A stretch of DNA of 64,000 nucleotides from Paenibacillus glycanilyticus (GCF_030161375.1 NZ_BSSQ01000005.1:124001-188000), one strand, 5' to 3'; shown: positions 16,694-26,044, counted from the stretch's first letter. Notes: a model not told the origin generated them from the letters alone. Translations and numbers: made by a program.

Positions 16694-19600
16694 CTAATTC
16701 GACGTTGATGAATGGGCGTATACGTTAACTCCCAGATTGGAATCCGCAAGAGCAGGCATTCCGCTAGCCAGCCACGCGTCTACTTTTGTCCCTGCTTTGG
16801 CATAAGAGATTGCTGTTGCTTGGCTAGTAGCCGCGATCATGACAACAGACACATGCGCATTAACGCCTGTTCCTTCCGTAAACTGGACAATCAGATATTT
16901 GCCTGCAAGCTCACTTGATTTCTCGCCCGTAATTGTAACGGTTCTTGTCTTGCCGGCGCCGCCGCTTTGTTCAGCACCAATTGTAATTGCATATTCAACG
17001 GCTTTCGGCTGTACGGTTACATTAGCTAGCGCTTTAATCGCAGTCCCTTCCACAACGCCGTTTACGGTGAAGCTGCCAGCTTCCGCATAGCTTTCAGGCT
17101 GAACGGCATCCCATGTTACGTTTGCAGTGGAAGTCGCGTCGTTATCATAGACGACCGTTACGGTAGAAGGCAGAGAAGGCGCGGTTCCCGCTTTGGTTGT
17201 AACGTTGACTGGCTGAACAGCGGTTACGACAGCATGGGAAGCTTGTGCGAGCAGCGTTACATTGCCCCATCTTGCCGTGCTGGAATAGCCGTTGCCTTGG
17301 TTATCGCTCCAGATGGCTGTTGCTGTTCTTGAACCTACGCCGTTGTCGTCATTAACCTGGGAATCAAAACCGATTGTTGTCCCTGCTGCTCCTTTGATGG
17401 TCTTGAACGGAATTTTGACTTCCACGATATATCCGGTTGACGTCTTTGAAGTTGCGCTAGTAAATTCCGAGACGTTGCCTTTTGCTCCTACCGTCTTCTC
17501 GTTGTCGTAGTTAATGCGATATTGTCTGTCATCGTCCTGATGAGAGGTTGTTTTGGCGTTATTCTCATCCAGGAATACTTCAACGGAGTCTTGTTCCCAT
17601 GGATTTGCGTTTTTCTTGCTGAGCACGGGATCCGCTACCTCCGAAAGGACGTACAGATTATCTTCATCCCATAACACGCGTACTTTGGAAGTAGCGCCCG
17701 AAGTTACCGGAGCCGTGGAATTATCGATATATTTGTTGACGTTGATAATAGGAGCTTCCTCCCATAGATCGTCCATCGTCCCGTCAATAACGGGAGTACC
17801 GTAAATCGCTTGGCCATTCTCCGGCACGAAAATCATTGACTGTCTTATGGCATCGATATCCGTCACGTCATTGCCAATAGGGTTTGCGCTAGTATAATTC
17901 GTTTCGTAAGCCCCGATGTCAATCTTCGCTCCTTGCGGACGGGCTGCTTGCGCAATATCCACTGCAGGCGCCAGCGTTCTAGTTCCTCTATCGATAGCAG
18001 GAGAATCCGACTTCACATGGAGGAACCCGGGATCCTTCGGATCAAGCGATTCGAATTTAGGATCCGCTACCACATCGTTAATTCCCATAACCGACGGTGT
18101 CCCGCCGTTGTAATAGATGTTGTTGGCATAAATGACAAATTCGCTGCCGCTTGCATTATTCATGGCATACTTGGTTTCGCCCGCACGCAAATCTCTCGAG
18201 TAGACAATATTATTGAAAATATTAACGTTCTCCGAGCTGCTCGCGAACAGCTGCGCATAAGTCAAATGAGGATTTTGGTTATTGTTGTAAAGCGTGTTAT
18301 TCATAATGTCTACGTTGGCGGAGTTGAACGAATGGATGCCTGATCCTCCGTTATTGTAGGAAATATTGTTCTCCACCAAGGTTTTCCCTTTGTACGCCGG
18401 GAATTTCGCCCCGGTATTTTTGTTATAGTCGATAATGATGCCGTTGCCGTCGGAGTAGCCCTTTGTCTGATTCCATTTCACGTTCGTTTGGTTATCATGG
18501 ACAACGTTGTTGCGGATAATGCTCTTATAACCTAGCTGACTGTCGACATCTACCCCACCCAGAACGCTGATGCCGCTGCAGGCATACATCGTGTACCACG
18601 CGTTATTGTAAACAAGGTTATTCTCGATCGTGATGTAATCCACATTCGCTGAACCTATGCCTCCGGCTGGGAGATCATGAACAATGCTGTTTTTGATCGT
18701 AATATGATGGTTAGGCGGCAAGCCGTTGTCCAGATTGGTTCCGCTGTTAATGTTGATCCCGTTCGTATTGGCTTTGGTAAACCTAGGATCGCCATAATTG
18801 ACCGGCAAGCCCGCCGTCGTCTGCTCGTACCAGTAATTATAGGCTGCTTCGCCGTCCGCCAGCGTCAGATTCTTGTTATTCCCTTTGATCTCAATGCCGT
18901 CGATAACGATATAACTAGCCTGAATGAGAATGACATCCCATGCGTTATCGGAGAATAGGACGGGATGAGCGCCAGGCGCCGCTTTGTAAGTAATATAAGC
19001 AGGCTGATTGGTTGCCGTATTGAGAGCACCGGATTTCGTAATGGTGACCATCCGGTTGCCGCCGCTGTACGTAAAGGTACCATCCATTAAATACACCGTA
19101 TCGCCAGGCGCGGTAAGATTCGCTGCCTTTTGAATGGTCTGGAACGGAGTATTCACGGATTTGCCGTCATTAGAATCGCTACCCGTAGGGCTGACATAAT
19201 AATTGACCGGAACGCCGATTACGGGAGCAGAGTCAATCAAGGACCCTGGGGAGGCATTTACAATTGGAGCCGTTCCCGCTGCATCGGATACGGATACTTT
19301 AATATTGTCGACCAGGATCGTGGATTTGCTATGCGTGCCCGCATCTACATTAAGCATCCATGCTGCTAATCCGTTGGTTTTGAACAAATTGGAGTTTTGT
19401 ATAGGCTCATTGTTTACAAGCTTGGCCGTAACCCCGTTCTGAACAAAATATAGATCATAACTCAGCGAGTCAACATGCACGACCATTTTAAGCGAGAAGG
19501 CCTTATCTACTTCCCAAGTTCCTCTAGCCGCCAACGCGCCGTTACCCGTAGCCGAGGAACGTGCATAAATTTTGCCGTTTCTAGCAATAAGCAGGTTATT

Positions 19601-20728
19601 GCTCTTCACGCCCCAAGAACCGTCAATTAATCTTAAATAATAATCGGCGTTGGCATCCTTCAGCTTGAAGTCCGCTTCTAGCGTATAGCTGCTGTGCTTT
19701 GTATCCGCTCCCCATGATTCGAATACCGGGAAGCCGATATCCCCCGGTTCGTCTTGGGTTGTCGTTACGTCCACCCATCTGCTGCCGCCGTCCTCGACAA
19801 TCTTCATTACGGATGGCGATTTCCCGTCCAGAATATTGGTTTTGATAACCGATCCGGTAGCCGTTCCCGCAATAGCGGAATCCGTATCCGTCGTTTCGAA
19901 CGTTGTAGTTCTCAACAAGTTGGTATCAGATGCCGGGATATAGGCATCTCTTGCATCATCGGAGTATGAAAGCTTGATATTATCGTAACGTACGGTGGTA
20001 TCGGTCTCAGACGCGGTACCAACCGCTTCGATATTGTAGTAGACGACACCCGTTGTCAGAAACCCGTGGTTATCGTAATTCATCAGCGGCTCGCCGCTGG
20101 CAAGCATCGTTGTTGTCCCGGACGCGTCCGTTATGAACAAATCGTATTTATTAATATCGTTATAGAGATCAAGCTTCACCTTATATGTCGTGTTTGCCGA
20201 CCAGGTGCCTCGCTTCACATAAGTCGATTGCGCTTCAGTGCCCGATTTGACTTGAATATCTCCGCTTGGCAGAAATTTGGCAATCGGAAGATTTTGCTTC
20301 CAGTCCCCCGGAATAACATTCAGACGGAATTCTTTGGCTTGGTTGCTGAATGTAAGGGAGCCTTCAAATGAGAACCGGTTGCCCGTTGCTTGCAAGCCTG
20401 CGTTGGCCCCATAGTAGAACCGCGTCTTGCCTTGCGCGTCCTTCGGAACGGTTACTTCCAGTGACCGGTTCCCGCTATCGTCGCTTACGATTTTCTTGGA
20501 GAAAGAAGCTTCCGTAGCAAACATGGACGGAACCGGCGTTATTTCGGCATCCGTTTGAAAGGAACCAAAATTCGGGTCTGTCGTTTCAAAAGTATGATTC
20601 TGGGAAATTGCCCCGGCCGCGGCTACCTTGCCGTTAAATTGCTGAAAACCGATGCTTATAAACGAAACCATGAGTGTAAGCGCTAAGATGCATGAAGTCA
20701 TTTTTCTGATTCTTTGTTTCTTCATCAT
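16694..20728 (-). CDS. Large secreted multidomain beta-helix protein with CBM9-like and Ig-like domains
   Basis: This 1344-residue exported protein begins with a signal peptide (LALTLMVSFISIGF, cleavage near 37). Two tandem concanavalin-like domains follow (about 45-260 and 275-485; each has FETTD near its start). A parallel beta-helix (about 508-970) has GDTVYLMDGTFTYSGGNRMV, YSDGNGIIIDYNKN and VENNISYNNGGSGIHSF. Next come a CBM9-like domain (YGTPVIDGTMDDLWEEAPII, then VRVLWDEDNLYVLSEV), a bacterial Ig-like domain (VTAVQPVNVTTKAGTAP) and a C-terminal domain of about 100 residues I do not recognise. GAGGAGG precedes the ATG. It is first in a three-gene operon with a consensus promoter and overlapping cre. 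It probably attacks polysaccharide but has no anchor. Confidence 0.87.
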   Translation of the reverse strand: MMKKQRIRKMTSCILALTLMVSFISIGFQQFNGKVAAAGAISQNHTFETTDPNFGSFQTDAEITPVPSMFATEASFSKKIVSDDSGNRSLEVTVPKDAQGKTRFYYGANAGLQATGNRFSFEGSLTFSNQAKEFRLNVIPGDWKQNLPIAKFLPSGDIQVKSGTEAQSTYVKRGTWSANTTYKVKLDLYNDINKYDLFITDASGTTTMLASGEPLMNYDNHGFLTTGVVYYNIEAVGTASETDTTVRYDNIKLSYSDDARDAYIPASDTNLLRTTTFETTDTDSAIAGTATGSVIKTNILDGKSPSVMKIVEDGGSRWVDVTTTQDEPGDIGFPVFESWGADTKHSSYTLEADFKLKDANADYYLRLIDGSWGVKSNNLLIARNGKIYARSSATGNGALAARGTWEVDKAFSLKMVVHVDSLSYDLYFVQNGVTAKLVNNEPIQNSNLFKTNGLAAWMLNVDAGTHSKSTILVDNIKVSVSDAAGTAPIVNASPGSLIDSAPVIGVPVNYYVSPTGSDSNDGKSVNTPFQTIQKAANLTAPGDTVYLMDGTFTYSGGNRMVTITKSGALNTATNQPAYITYKAAPGAHPVLFSDNAWDVILIQASYIVIDGIEIKGNNKNLTLADGEAAYNYWYEQTTAGLPVNYGDPRFTKANTNGININSGTNLDNGLPPNHHITIKNSIVHDLPAGGIGSANVDYITIENNLVYNNAWYTMYACSGISVLGGVDVDSQLGYKSIIRNNVVHDNQTNVKWNQTKGYSDGNGIIIDYNKNTGAKFPAYKGKTLVENNISYNNGGSGIHSFNSANVDIMNNTLYNNNQNPHLTYAQLFASSSENVNIFNNIVYSRDLRAGETKYAMNNASGSEFVIYANNIYYNGGTPSVMGINDVVADPKFESLDPKDPGFLHVKSDSPAIDRGTRTLAPAVDIAQAARPQGAKIDIGAYETNYTSANPIGNDVTDIDAIRQSMIFVPENGQAIYGTPVIDGTMDDLWEEAPIINVNKYIDNSTAPVTSGATSKVRVLWDEDNLYVLSEVADPVLSKKNANPWEQDSVEVFLDENNAKTTSHQDDDRQYRINYDNEKTVGAKGNVSEFTSATSKTSTGYIVEVKIPFKTIKGAAGTTIGFDSQVNDDNGVGSRTATAIWSDNQGNGYSSTARWGNVTLLAQASHAVVTAVQPVNVTTKAGTAPSLPSTVTVVYDNDATSTANVTWDAVQPESYAEAGSFTVNGVVEGTAIKALANVTVQPKAVEYAITIGAEQSGGAGKTRTVTITGEKSSELAGKYLIVQFTEGTGVNAHVSVVMIAATSQATAISYAKAGTKVDAWLASGMPALADSNLGVNVYAHSSTSN

Positions 20729-20834
20729 TCCTTGTTTCCTCCTCTTAATGGCTGTGAATCTATTAGCATAATAATTACATGAGTAACAGGTTTGCTGTCT
20801 CGCACCTCCTATGGCTCATTTACTCGTTTGGCGC

Positions 20835-20863
20835 TTTATACATCCCCTTGGAAGCGTTGTCAA
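20835..20863 (-). promoter_or_regulatory. Consensus sigma-A promoter of the secreted beta-helix operon
   Basis: On the minus strand a perfect -35 (TTGACA, 20858-20863) is followed after exactly 17 bases by TATAAA (20835-20840). It would start transcription about 100 bases before the 1344-residue gene and leave a leader that contains a stray AGGAGG but no obvious peptide. Confidence 0.75.
20849..20862. promoter_or_regulatory. cre-like site overlapping the -35 element
   Basis: TGGAAGCGTTGTCA matches the catabolite-responsive-element consensus TGNAANCGNTNNCA at every fixed position and covers most of the -35 hexamer. CcpA bound here would be expected to repress the secreted operon when preferred sugars are present. 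Confidence 0.68.
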
Positions 20864-21398
20864 TTTTTGCTGACCAAACTCTTCTTCCGTTCATATTTTT
20901 ACATGATTGCATTTTTTTTAAAATCAAAGATCTTTAGATTCCTATCACTATATTAGGTTTGGTTTCGGACAAAACGGCAATTGTCCCGTATATCCATTTT
21001 CTGTAACACAAAAAAGCCCCATGCCGGGGCTTTTTTGGTATGTTCTAAATGCTTTTATCATAAGCCCTTCACTTGTCGCCCGTTGGACGCTTATCCTTTT
21101 ACTTTGCGGCGAATGAGCATGGTTTCATGCAATTAACGTTTGAACATGGGCGGGGTCTTGAAGGCATGGGACTAGATGTTCTAAGTTTGCTGCTCCCGCC
21201 TGTACAGCCTGCTGTTCGTTTTGTTTCAATGCCCGCCTGTTGATTGCTGTTCGCATTCATAACCTGTTAACCCCGTTCCTTAGATTGGATTAGCTTACAA
21301 GTTGATCATACGATTGTCTGAATGATAAAGCTTATGCGATCTTCGGAAATAATCCGCTTTTCTTCGTGATCGTTCCATTAATCTACGCTGGAAGGGAA
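20864..21398. other. Intergenic region of about 530 bases without a gene
   Basis: This stretch separates the PhyH gene from the promoter of the beta-helix operon. It contains a clear hairpin terminator (21009-21037) and an imperfect inverted repeat GGACAA/TTGTCC near 20967-20986. I see no coding frame with a ribosome site, no tRNA and no riboswitch-like structure. The part between 21040 and 21398, downstream of the PhyH stop, holds nothing I can identify. Confidence 0.5.
21009..21037 (-). terminator. Intrinsic terminator downstream of the PhyH gene
   Basis: AAAAAAGCCCC pairs with GGGGCTTTTTT around a short loop. The T run on either strand allows termination in both directions, though only the minus-strand PhyH transcript is expected to reach it. 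Confidence 0.75.
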
Positions 21399-22235
21399 TC
21401 AACACTCCGCGCCGGACATCTCGTTTGTGAACGTCCGCTTATATTCTTGAGGACTAAGTTTCTCTGCGGACTCGGCGACATAATGGAATTGCAAAGCGCG
21501 ACGCCGCTTGGGCGACAAATTATACGGCGTTCCATGCTTCAGCAGGCCGTGGAAGAACAGAAGGCCCCCCGACTGCAGCGGAACCGCCACGTCCTTCTCT
21601 ACCGCAACATGCGTATCGCATAGCTGCCAATCGCGTACGGCGTAATGCGGAGTTGCCCCGTCGGCGTGCGAACCTGGCAGCACGTGCATGCATCCGTTGT
21701 CAAGCGTAGCTTCGTCTAGCGCGATCCACACTCCGACTACCGGTTTATTGTAAGCAAGATTTCCGTACGCCATATCCTGATGCCAAGGCTTTTCTCCTCC
21801 GCCATGCGGCGGCTTCAGCAAAGCCATATCCTGCACGAGCCTAGGCTTATCCCCCAGAATCGCTTCAACCGCGCGCAAGATAGCCGGATGATAAGCCACA
21901 TGCCTGAGCCGATCATCGCATTCCACAAATTGATGCACTTTGCGCACGGCTAGTTCTCTCTCTTCATTAGACTTCAGCTCGCTTGAAGGTTTGCTGAACT
22001 GAATCGCCGCGCCTTTCGTATCTGAGAATATCATGGACATCAGCGCTTCGATTGCATTCTCCACTTCCTGTTGCCCTAACACGCTATCAACGGCTAAGTA
22101 GCCGGCTTCTTTGTACTCCTTCCATTCTTCTTCCCCCAGTACATCAAGGCTCGAATAAGTCTTGGAAATGCTGTCATACCGATACAGCCGTTCCGATATT
22201 TCCTGAGGCGTTAAAGAGTCTGTTTTTCTCTTCAT
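21399..22235 (-). CDS. Phytanoyl-CoA dioxygenase (PhyH) family protein
   Basis: This protein of about 278 residues is an Fe(II)/2-oxoglutarate-dependent oxygenase of the PhyH family, which hydroxylates varied small substrates. The iron-binding facial triad begins with the HxD motif in KPWHQDMAYGN, and the distal histidine is in FFHGLLKHGTPYN. The stretch GVWIALDEATLDNGCMHVLP, followed by GSHADGA, is highly typical. I choose ATG 22235 because GGTGG lies eight bases upstream; ATG 22250 has no clear ribosome site. A divergent AraC regulator starts 140 bases away and probably controls it. Its substrate is unknown; sugar-region placement suggests a carbohydrate or related metabolite. Confidence 0.88.
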   Translation of the reverse strand: MKRKTDSLTPQEISERLYRYDSISKTYSSLDVLGEEEWKEYKEAGYLAVDSVLGQQEVENAIEALMSMIFSDTKGAAIQFSKPSSELKSNEERELAVRKVHQFVECDDRLRHVAYHPAILRAVEAILGDKPRLVQDMALLKPPHGGGEKPWHQDMAYGNLAYNKPVVGVWIALDEATLDNGCMHVLPGSHADGATPHYAVRDWQLCDTHVAVEKDVAVPLQSGGLLFFHGLLKHGTPYNLSPKRRRALQFHYVAESAEKLSPQEYKRTFTNEMSGAEC

Positions 22236-22373
22236 CCCATGCACCACCATTTATCAAATTTGTCGCTTTCTATTTTCAATGGTATAGTAAATGGCGAACA
22301 ATCCAAATGTCATATTTCAATAAACGATTTATACAATTTGACGAATCCAATATAGAAAGGAGCTGGTTAGGAG

Positions 22374-23183
22374 ATGGAGTCGATACCTACGTTCAAGTTG
22401 GGAGAATCATATGGGAAAATGGCCTGCGAACGTACGTGGAAGTGGAACCGAAGCGATATTCCGTTCAACGATTACGATCTATGGTACGTATGGAGAGGGG
22501 AAGGACGGCTCGTCCTGAACGGAGAAGAGAGAAAAGTCGAGCGCCATCAATGTTATTTGTTCCGGCCCGGCGACCGCGTGGAAGCTTGGCATAATCCCGA
22601 CCAGCCCCTACTCGTTACCTATATGCATTTCGAGACGGAGAACGCTCACCGTTTCTTAACCTCCCTCCCTTCCCACTGCGATTTTATCTCTTCGTTTGCC
22701 TTCGAGGCTTACCTGGACAGGTATGTTCATGTGATGTCGTTCCGAGCGCATCGCTCCGCGGAAGAAGCGGAGATGCTCCTGCGGCTGCTGCTCATTCAAT
22801 ATGAAAGAGAATATCTATCTCTCGAGCAAGCAGTGCCGCGTTATCGGAACCCGCATATCGAGACAATGACGAAGATTGCCGCTTCGATCCGCGAGAATCC
22901 CGCCCAAGCCGGCAGCATAGCAGACCTTGCCAAGCAAGCATTCTTATCCCCGCGCTACTTCTCCGCGAAGTTCAAAGAAACGATGGGACAAACGATTGAA
23001 AGCTACATTATTGAGAAGAAGATTGAACGCGCGGAGCTCCTTTTGAGCCAGAACGGAATGACGGTTAGCGAGGTTGCTGACGCGCTTGGGTATCCCAACA
23101 TCTATTATTTCAGCAAGCAGTTCAAGAAGGAACGGGGCTATAGCCCCTCGAAAGCCATGCAGCACAAAAAGCCCGATCAGTAA
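22374..23183 (+). CDS. AraC-family regulator, divergent from the PhyH dioxygenase
   Basis: This 269-residue regulator has an N-terminal cupin (about 20-110, with ERHQCYLFRPGDRVEAWHNP) and a C-terminal AraC domain (about 165-265) with SIADLAKQAFLSPRYFSAKF and MTVSEVADALGYPNIYYFSK, followed by FKKERGYSPSKA. AAGGAG 11 bases and a second AGGAG immediately before the ATG mark the start. Cupin AraC proteins sense small sugars or related ligands. The head-to-head arrangement with a PhyH dioxygenase suggests it activates that gene in response to the dioxygenase substrate (inference). The stop abuts a long hairpin that may be the left end of an IS remnant. Confidence 0.9.
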   Translation: MESIPTFKLGESYGKMACERTWKWNRSDIPFNDYDLWYVWRGEGRLVLNGEERKVERHQCYLFRPGDRVEAWHNPDQPLLVTYMHFETENAHRFLTSLPSHCDFISSFAFEAYLDRYVHVMSFRAHRSAEEAEMLLRLLLIQYEREYLSLEQAVPRYRNPHIETMTKIAASIRENPAQAGSIADLAKQAFLSPRYFSAKFKETMGQTIESYIIEKKIERAELLLSQNGMTVSEVADALGYPNIYYFSKQFKKERGYSPSKAMQHKKPDQ

Positions 23184-23231
23184 AAGGGGGTGTCCCATAA
23201 GTCATGTAAATGACGATGGGACACCCCTTTG
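23183..23231 (+). terminator. Hairpin after AraC gene; possibly also the left end of the IS remnant
   Basis: A GGGGTGTCCCAT arm pairs with ATGGGACACCCC (23187-23198 with 23216-23227) and T follows on the plus strand. It would terminate the AraC transcript. The outer sequence also resembles IS terminal repeats, so the two readings are not exclusive. Confidence 0.65.
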
Positions 23232-23911
23232 TTTGTATTTGGGCTAAACAGCAGCCTGCGCATTAAATGTTCTTCCGATCGCCATTGCTCAGGGATTCCT
23301 TGGAATCAACGAGGTATGGTTGGCATCCCTTCACAAAAGCGAACGCTGTCGCTTCTCCAGAATCATTTAATGCTCCGTCTACCCTTAACCTTTTCATAAA
23401 ATGCTCAAACAAAAAGAAGCCGACCCTTGTGAAACTGGAGGTACCACCCAACCAGTTTAAGTAAAGAGAGGCTTCTTTATGTGCAAAGAATATACCATGG
23501 ATCAACTGTCCTTGCCAATGGACTTGCAAGAAGATATCCCCGAAAATCATCTCTTACGCGTCATCAACGATGCGGTCAATCGCTTAGATATGAAGCTTTC
23601 TCCCGGAGGTGGCCGGGACAGCTACCACCCCAAAATGCTCATGAAAGTCGTTATCTATGCGTACACACAGCGCATCTACTCCTCTCGCCAAATCGCCAGA
23701 GCGGTACGCGAAAACATCATGTTTATGTGGTTAGCCGTTAGCCTGGAGGTCGGGTGGCTTTCGCTTGCCCATAACTTGCTGAAGAAAGCAGCAAGAGCAA
23801 AAATATCGCTGCAAGGTATGAGCCCTCTGCAGCGATATTTTATTAAAAAACGTTTCTATTTACCTATGCGAGCCATCTTTACAGTGAGCGATCACCTTTT
23901 GAGACGGCCCC
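23186..23911 (+). mobile_element. Internally deleted IS1182-family element (about 0.73 kb)
   Basis: Only the first and last parts of an IS1182-type transposase remain, joined in frame. The possible ends are GGGGGTGTCCCATAAGTCA at 23186 and, on the other strand, GGGGCCGTCTCAAAAGGTGA ending at 23911; they match imperfectly as inverted repeats. A stem pairing 23413-23421 with 23470-23478 precedes the reading frame, and a 14-bp palindrome (23800-23813 with 23828-23841) lies near the right end. No convincing target-site duplication is visible, so the exact limits are uncertain. Confidence 0.6.
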
Positions 23912-23955
23912 TTTATCCATATTATGAAGTGAACACTCTCTGCTGCAGCCTCTGA
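23479..23955 (+). pseudogene. IS1182-family transposase remnant with internal deletion
   Basis: The 158-codon frame has an intact IS1182 N-terminus (LPENHLLRVINDAVNRLDMK-like opening, then YHPKMLMKVVIYAYTQRIYS and ARAVRENIMFMWLA) that jumps straight to the family C-terminus (VSLEVGWLSLAHNLLKKAA). The catalytic DDE core and several hundred residues are missing, so it cannot encode an active transposase. The frame survived the deletion and reads past the element into the antisense of the GH42 gene end. A full IS1182 transposase is about 450-550 residues (family knowledge). Confidence 0.85.
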
Positions 23956-26021
23956 ACAACTACAACGCCATAAGGTCCTATCTCGATTTTACCTGCTAGT
24001 TTATTCTGAGTTATACAATCTTGAACAAACTCTTTAAAGACGATTTCTTGCGAACTGCACGTATAATTCAGGAAAATAACAATTTCCCCGTCGGGATGGC
24101 TCCTAGTCACGACTTCTACTTCAGCCGGAGCATATACCCAAGCTTCCGCCGGATCCGTAAGATGGAGTAGATCCAATAGCTGATCTGTATTCTCCTTCGT
24201 AAAGAACATCCCGCAATAAATGACTTCGCCTTTTCCTACCTTATGGCGGACCACGGCAGGTCTGTCTTTGTAATAATCTGTCCTGTAGCGCGCAATTACT
24301 TCCGCTGTAGGCGAATCAACCTGCAATACTTCATTAAAGACGGGAGCTGTGACAATCTCATCAGACTCTGCAAACTTCATATACGAATCCTCATGTCCCT
24401 TAACCATCGTAAAGTCGATGACTTCAATGCCGCACAAGTCTTTGACAACTCCGGGAAAAGGCATCATATAGCAGCGGTTCGACCGATCCTTATACCCGCT
24501 TCTTGGCCCCAAGACCAAAATCCCGCCTTGCTCTACATACTGGGTCAGGTAATGAACATCATCGCTTTCTAACAGCTGGGCATTTGGATAAAACAAAACT
24601 TTGTAATTTTGCAGCTCCGCAAGCTTACAGCTTCGCTGCATGGGCAGCATATCCGTTAATAGATGCCGCTCCGTCAGAGACTGGTAGATCCCCTCTTCGC
24701 TCTTCCATTCCTCAGAACCGATATAACCTTCGATTTTACTATTGCTGTCATTATCGTAGTCATATAGAATCGCAGCTGACGCAGCGCATTTGCTGCGCAA
24801 CATAAGCTTGCCGACAGCCGCAATCTCATCGGCGAGCCGCCCCGCTTCTTCAAGCCTTCTATGCGGTTGATTCCCGTAATGGTTGAGTCCATGCCATAAG
24901 GACTCCGCGCCTACCGTACACGTCCTCCACCGGAAGAACAGCAAACCATCCGCACCGTGCGCGATCGATTGCCAAGCCCATAGACGCATTTGTCCCGGCT
25001 TTGGAGTTGGCTGCAAATAATCCCCAAAGTCGTATTGATTAAGCACGTTACCCGACTGTCCCCCAGGACCGGCCTGTTGTTCTAAAATCATGAATTTGGA
25101 TGAAAGCCCGCGAACCCGGCTTAAATTCCTGCCATGCATCCGATCGCGGAAATGCGAAGGCAGATCTTTACGGCTCAACTGGAAAGCGGGGTAGGAATCA
25201 TAAGACATGAAATCAACCGCTTGCTCGGTTAAAGCATAGTTATCTATGTTCTGGAACAATCCATTATGGGTAACAAACTGATGCGGCGCATGTGCTTTGA
25301 GTATATCGTATTGTTTTCTGGCGAATGCAATGGTCACATCGGACGTGAAGCGATAAAAATCAAGCAATAATCCCGTGTTATGGTAAGTTGGCGTTGGCCG
25401 CGGCAAAAACACCTGCTCCCAATCGCTATACGTTTGCGCCCAGAATGCCGTTCCCCACGCCTGATTGAGCGCATCCAAAGTTTCGTATTTGGTCTTGCAC
25501 CAGTCCCGGAAGGCATGATGATCGGAATCGGCAAAACTTACGTCCATATGGCAATTCAACTCGTTATCGATTTGCCAGCCAATGACGCTTGGGCAATCCT
25601 TATAATGCTGGGCCAAGGCAAGCACGATTTTTCGGGACAGCTCATGATAAATCTTCGATGTATAGTTATAATGCCTTCTTGAACCGTGCTGCATGACCAC
25701 CCCGTCGAACGTACGGCGCAGCACTTCGGGATATTTAGAGGTTAACCAAGCAGGCGGCGCATAGGTTGGCGTGCCCATAATGACCTTCAGATCATATTTC
25801 TGGCAGAGGGATATCGCTTCATCGAATAATTCAAAGCAATACGCGCCCTCTTCAGGCTCGAGTATATTCCATGCCGTCTCGGCCATGCGCACCACATTAA
25901 ATCCCAGTTCTTTCATTCTTCTAAAGTCTTCCTCCCACATCGACCGTTCCCAGTGTTCTGGATAGTAACACACGCCAAGGAGAAACTCTTCTGTCTTAAA
26001 GCTTTTGTCTAAATCTATCAT
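23922..26021 (-). CDS. GH42 beta-galactosidase
   Basis: This 699-residue cytoplasmic enzyme hydrolyses terminal beta-galactosides. The GH42 opening FLLGVCYYPEHWERSMWEED is present, the acid/base glutamate lies in IGWQIDNELNCH (about residue 145), and the nucleophile in MILEQQAGPGG (about 310). The central trimerisation domain and a small C-terminal beta domain follow. ATG 26021 is chosen because GGAGG lies eight bases upstream; the longer frame to 26036 would place that site inside the gene. It follows the FAD oxidoreductase in one operon under the LacI-type operator pair. GH42 enzymes commonly act on galacto-oligosaccharides from pectic or arabinogalactan side chains, so plant polysaccharide use fits. 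Confidence 0.92.
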   Translation of the reverse strand: MIDLDKSFKTEEFLLGVCYYPEHWERSMWEEDFRRMKELGFNVVRMAETAWNILEPEEGAYCFELFDEAISLCQKYDLKVIMGTPTYAPPAWLTSKYPEVLRRTFDGVVMQHGSRRHYNYTSKIYHELSRKIVLALAQHYKDCPSVIGWQIDNELNCHMDVSFADSDHHAFRDWCKTKYETLDALNQAWGTAFWAQTYSDWEQVFLPRPTPTYHNTGLLLDFYRFTSDVTIAFARKQYDILKAHAPHQFVTHNGLFQNIDNYALTEQAVDFMSYDSYPAFQLSRKDLPSHFRDRMHGRNLSRVRGLSSKFMILEQQAGPGGQSGNVLNQYDFGDYLQPTPKPGQMRLWAWQSIAHGADGLLFFRWRTCTVGAESLWHGLNHYGNQPHRRLEEAGRLADEIAAVGKLMLRSKCAASAAILYDYDNDSNSKIEGYIGSEEWKSEEGIYQSLTERHLLTDMLPMQRSCKLAELQNYKVLFYPNAQLLESDDVHYLTQYVEQGGILVLGPRSGYKDRSNRCYMMPFPGVVKDLCGIEVIDFTMVKGHEDSYMKFAESDEIVTAPVFNEVLQVDSPTAEVIARYRTDYYKDRPAVVRHKVGKGEVIYCGMFFTKENTDQLLDLLHLTDPAEAWVYAPAEVEVVTRSHPDGEIVIFLNYTCSSQEIVFKEFVQDCITQNKLAGKIEIGPYGVVVVQRLQQRVFTS

Positions 26022-26044
26022 CAATAAATCCTCCATTAATTAGC

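Noticed and set aside
20815-20834. Half-match to the LacI operator (TTTACTCG) in the leader of the beta-helix operon
   Set aside because: Only one half-site is present and the other half does not match, so it is most likely chance.
22052-22594. 180-codon plus-strand frame bridging the PhyH and AraC genes
   Set aside because: It overlaps both supported genes in other frames and lacks a ribosome site.
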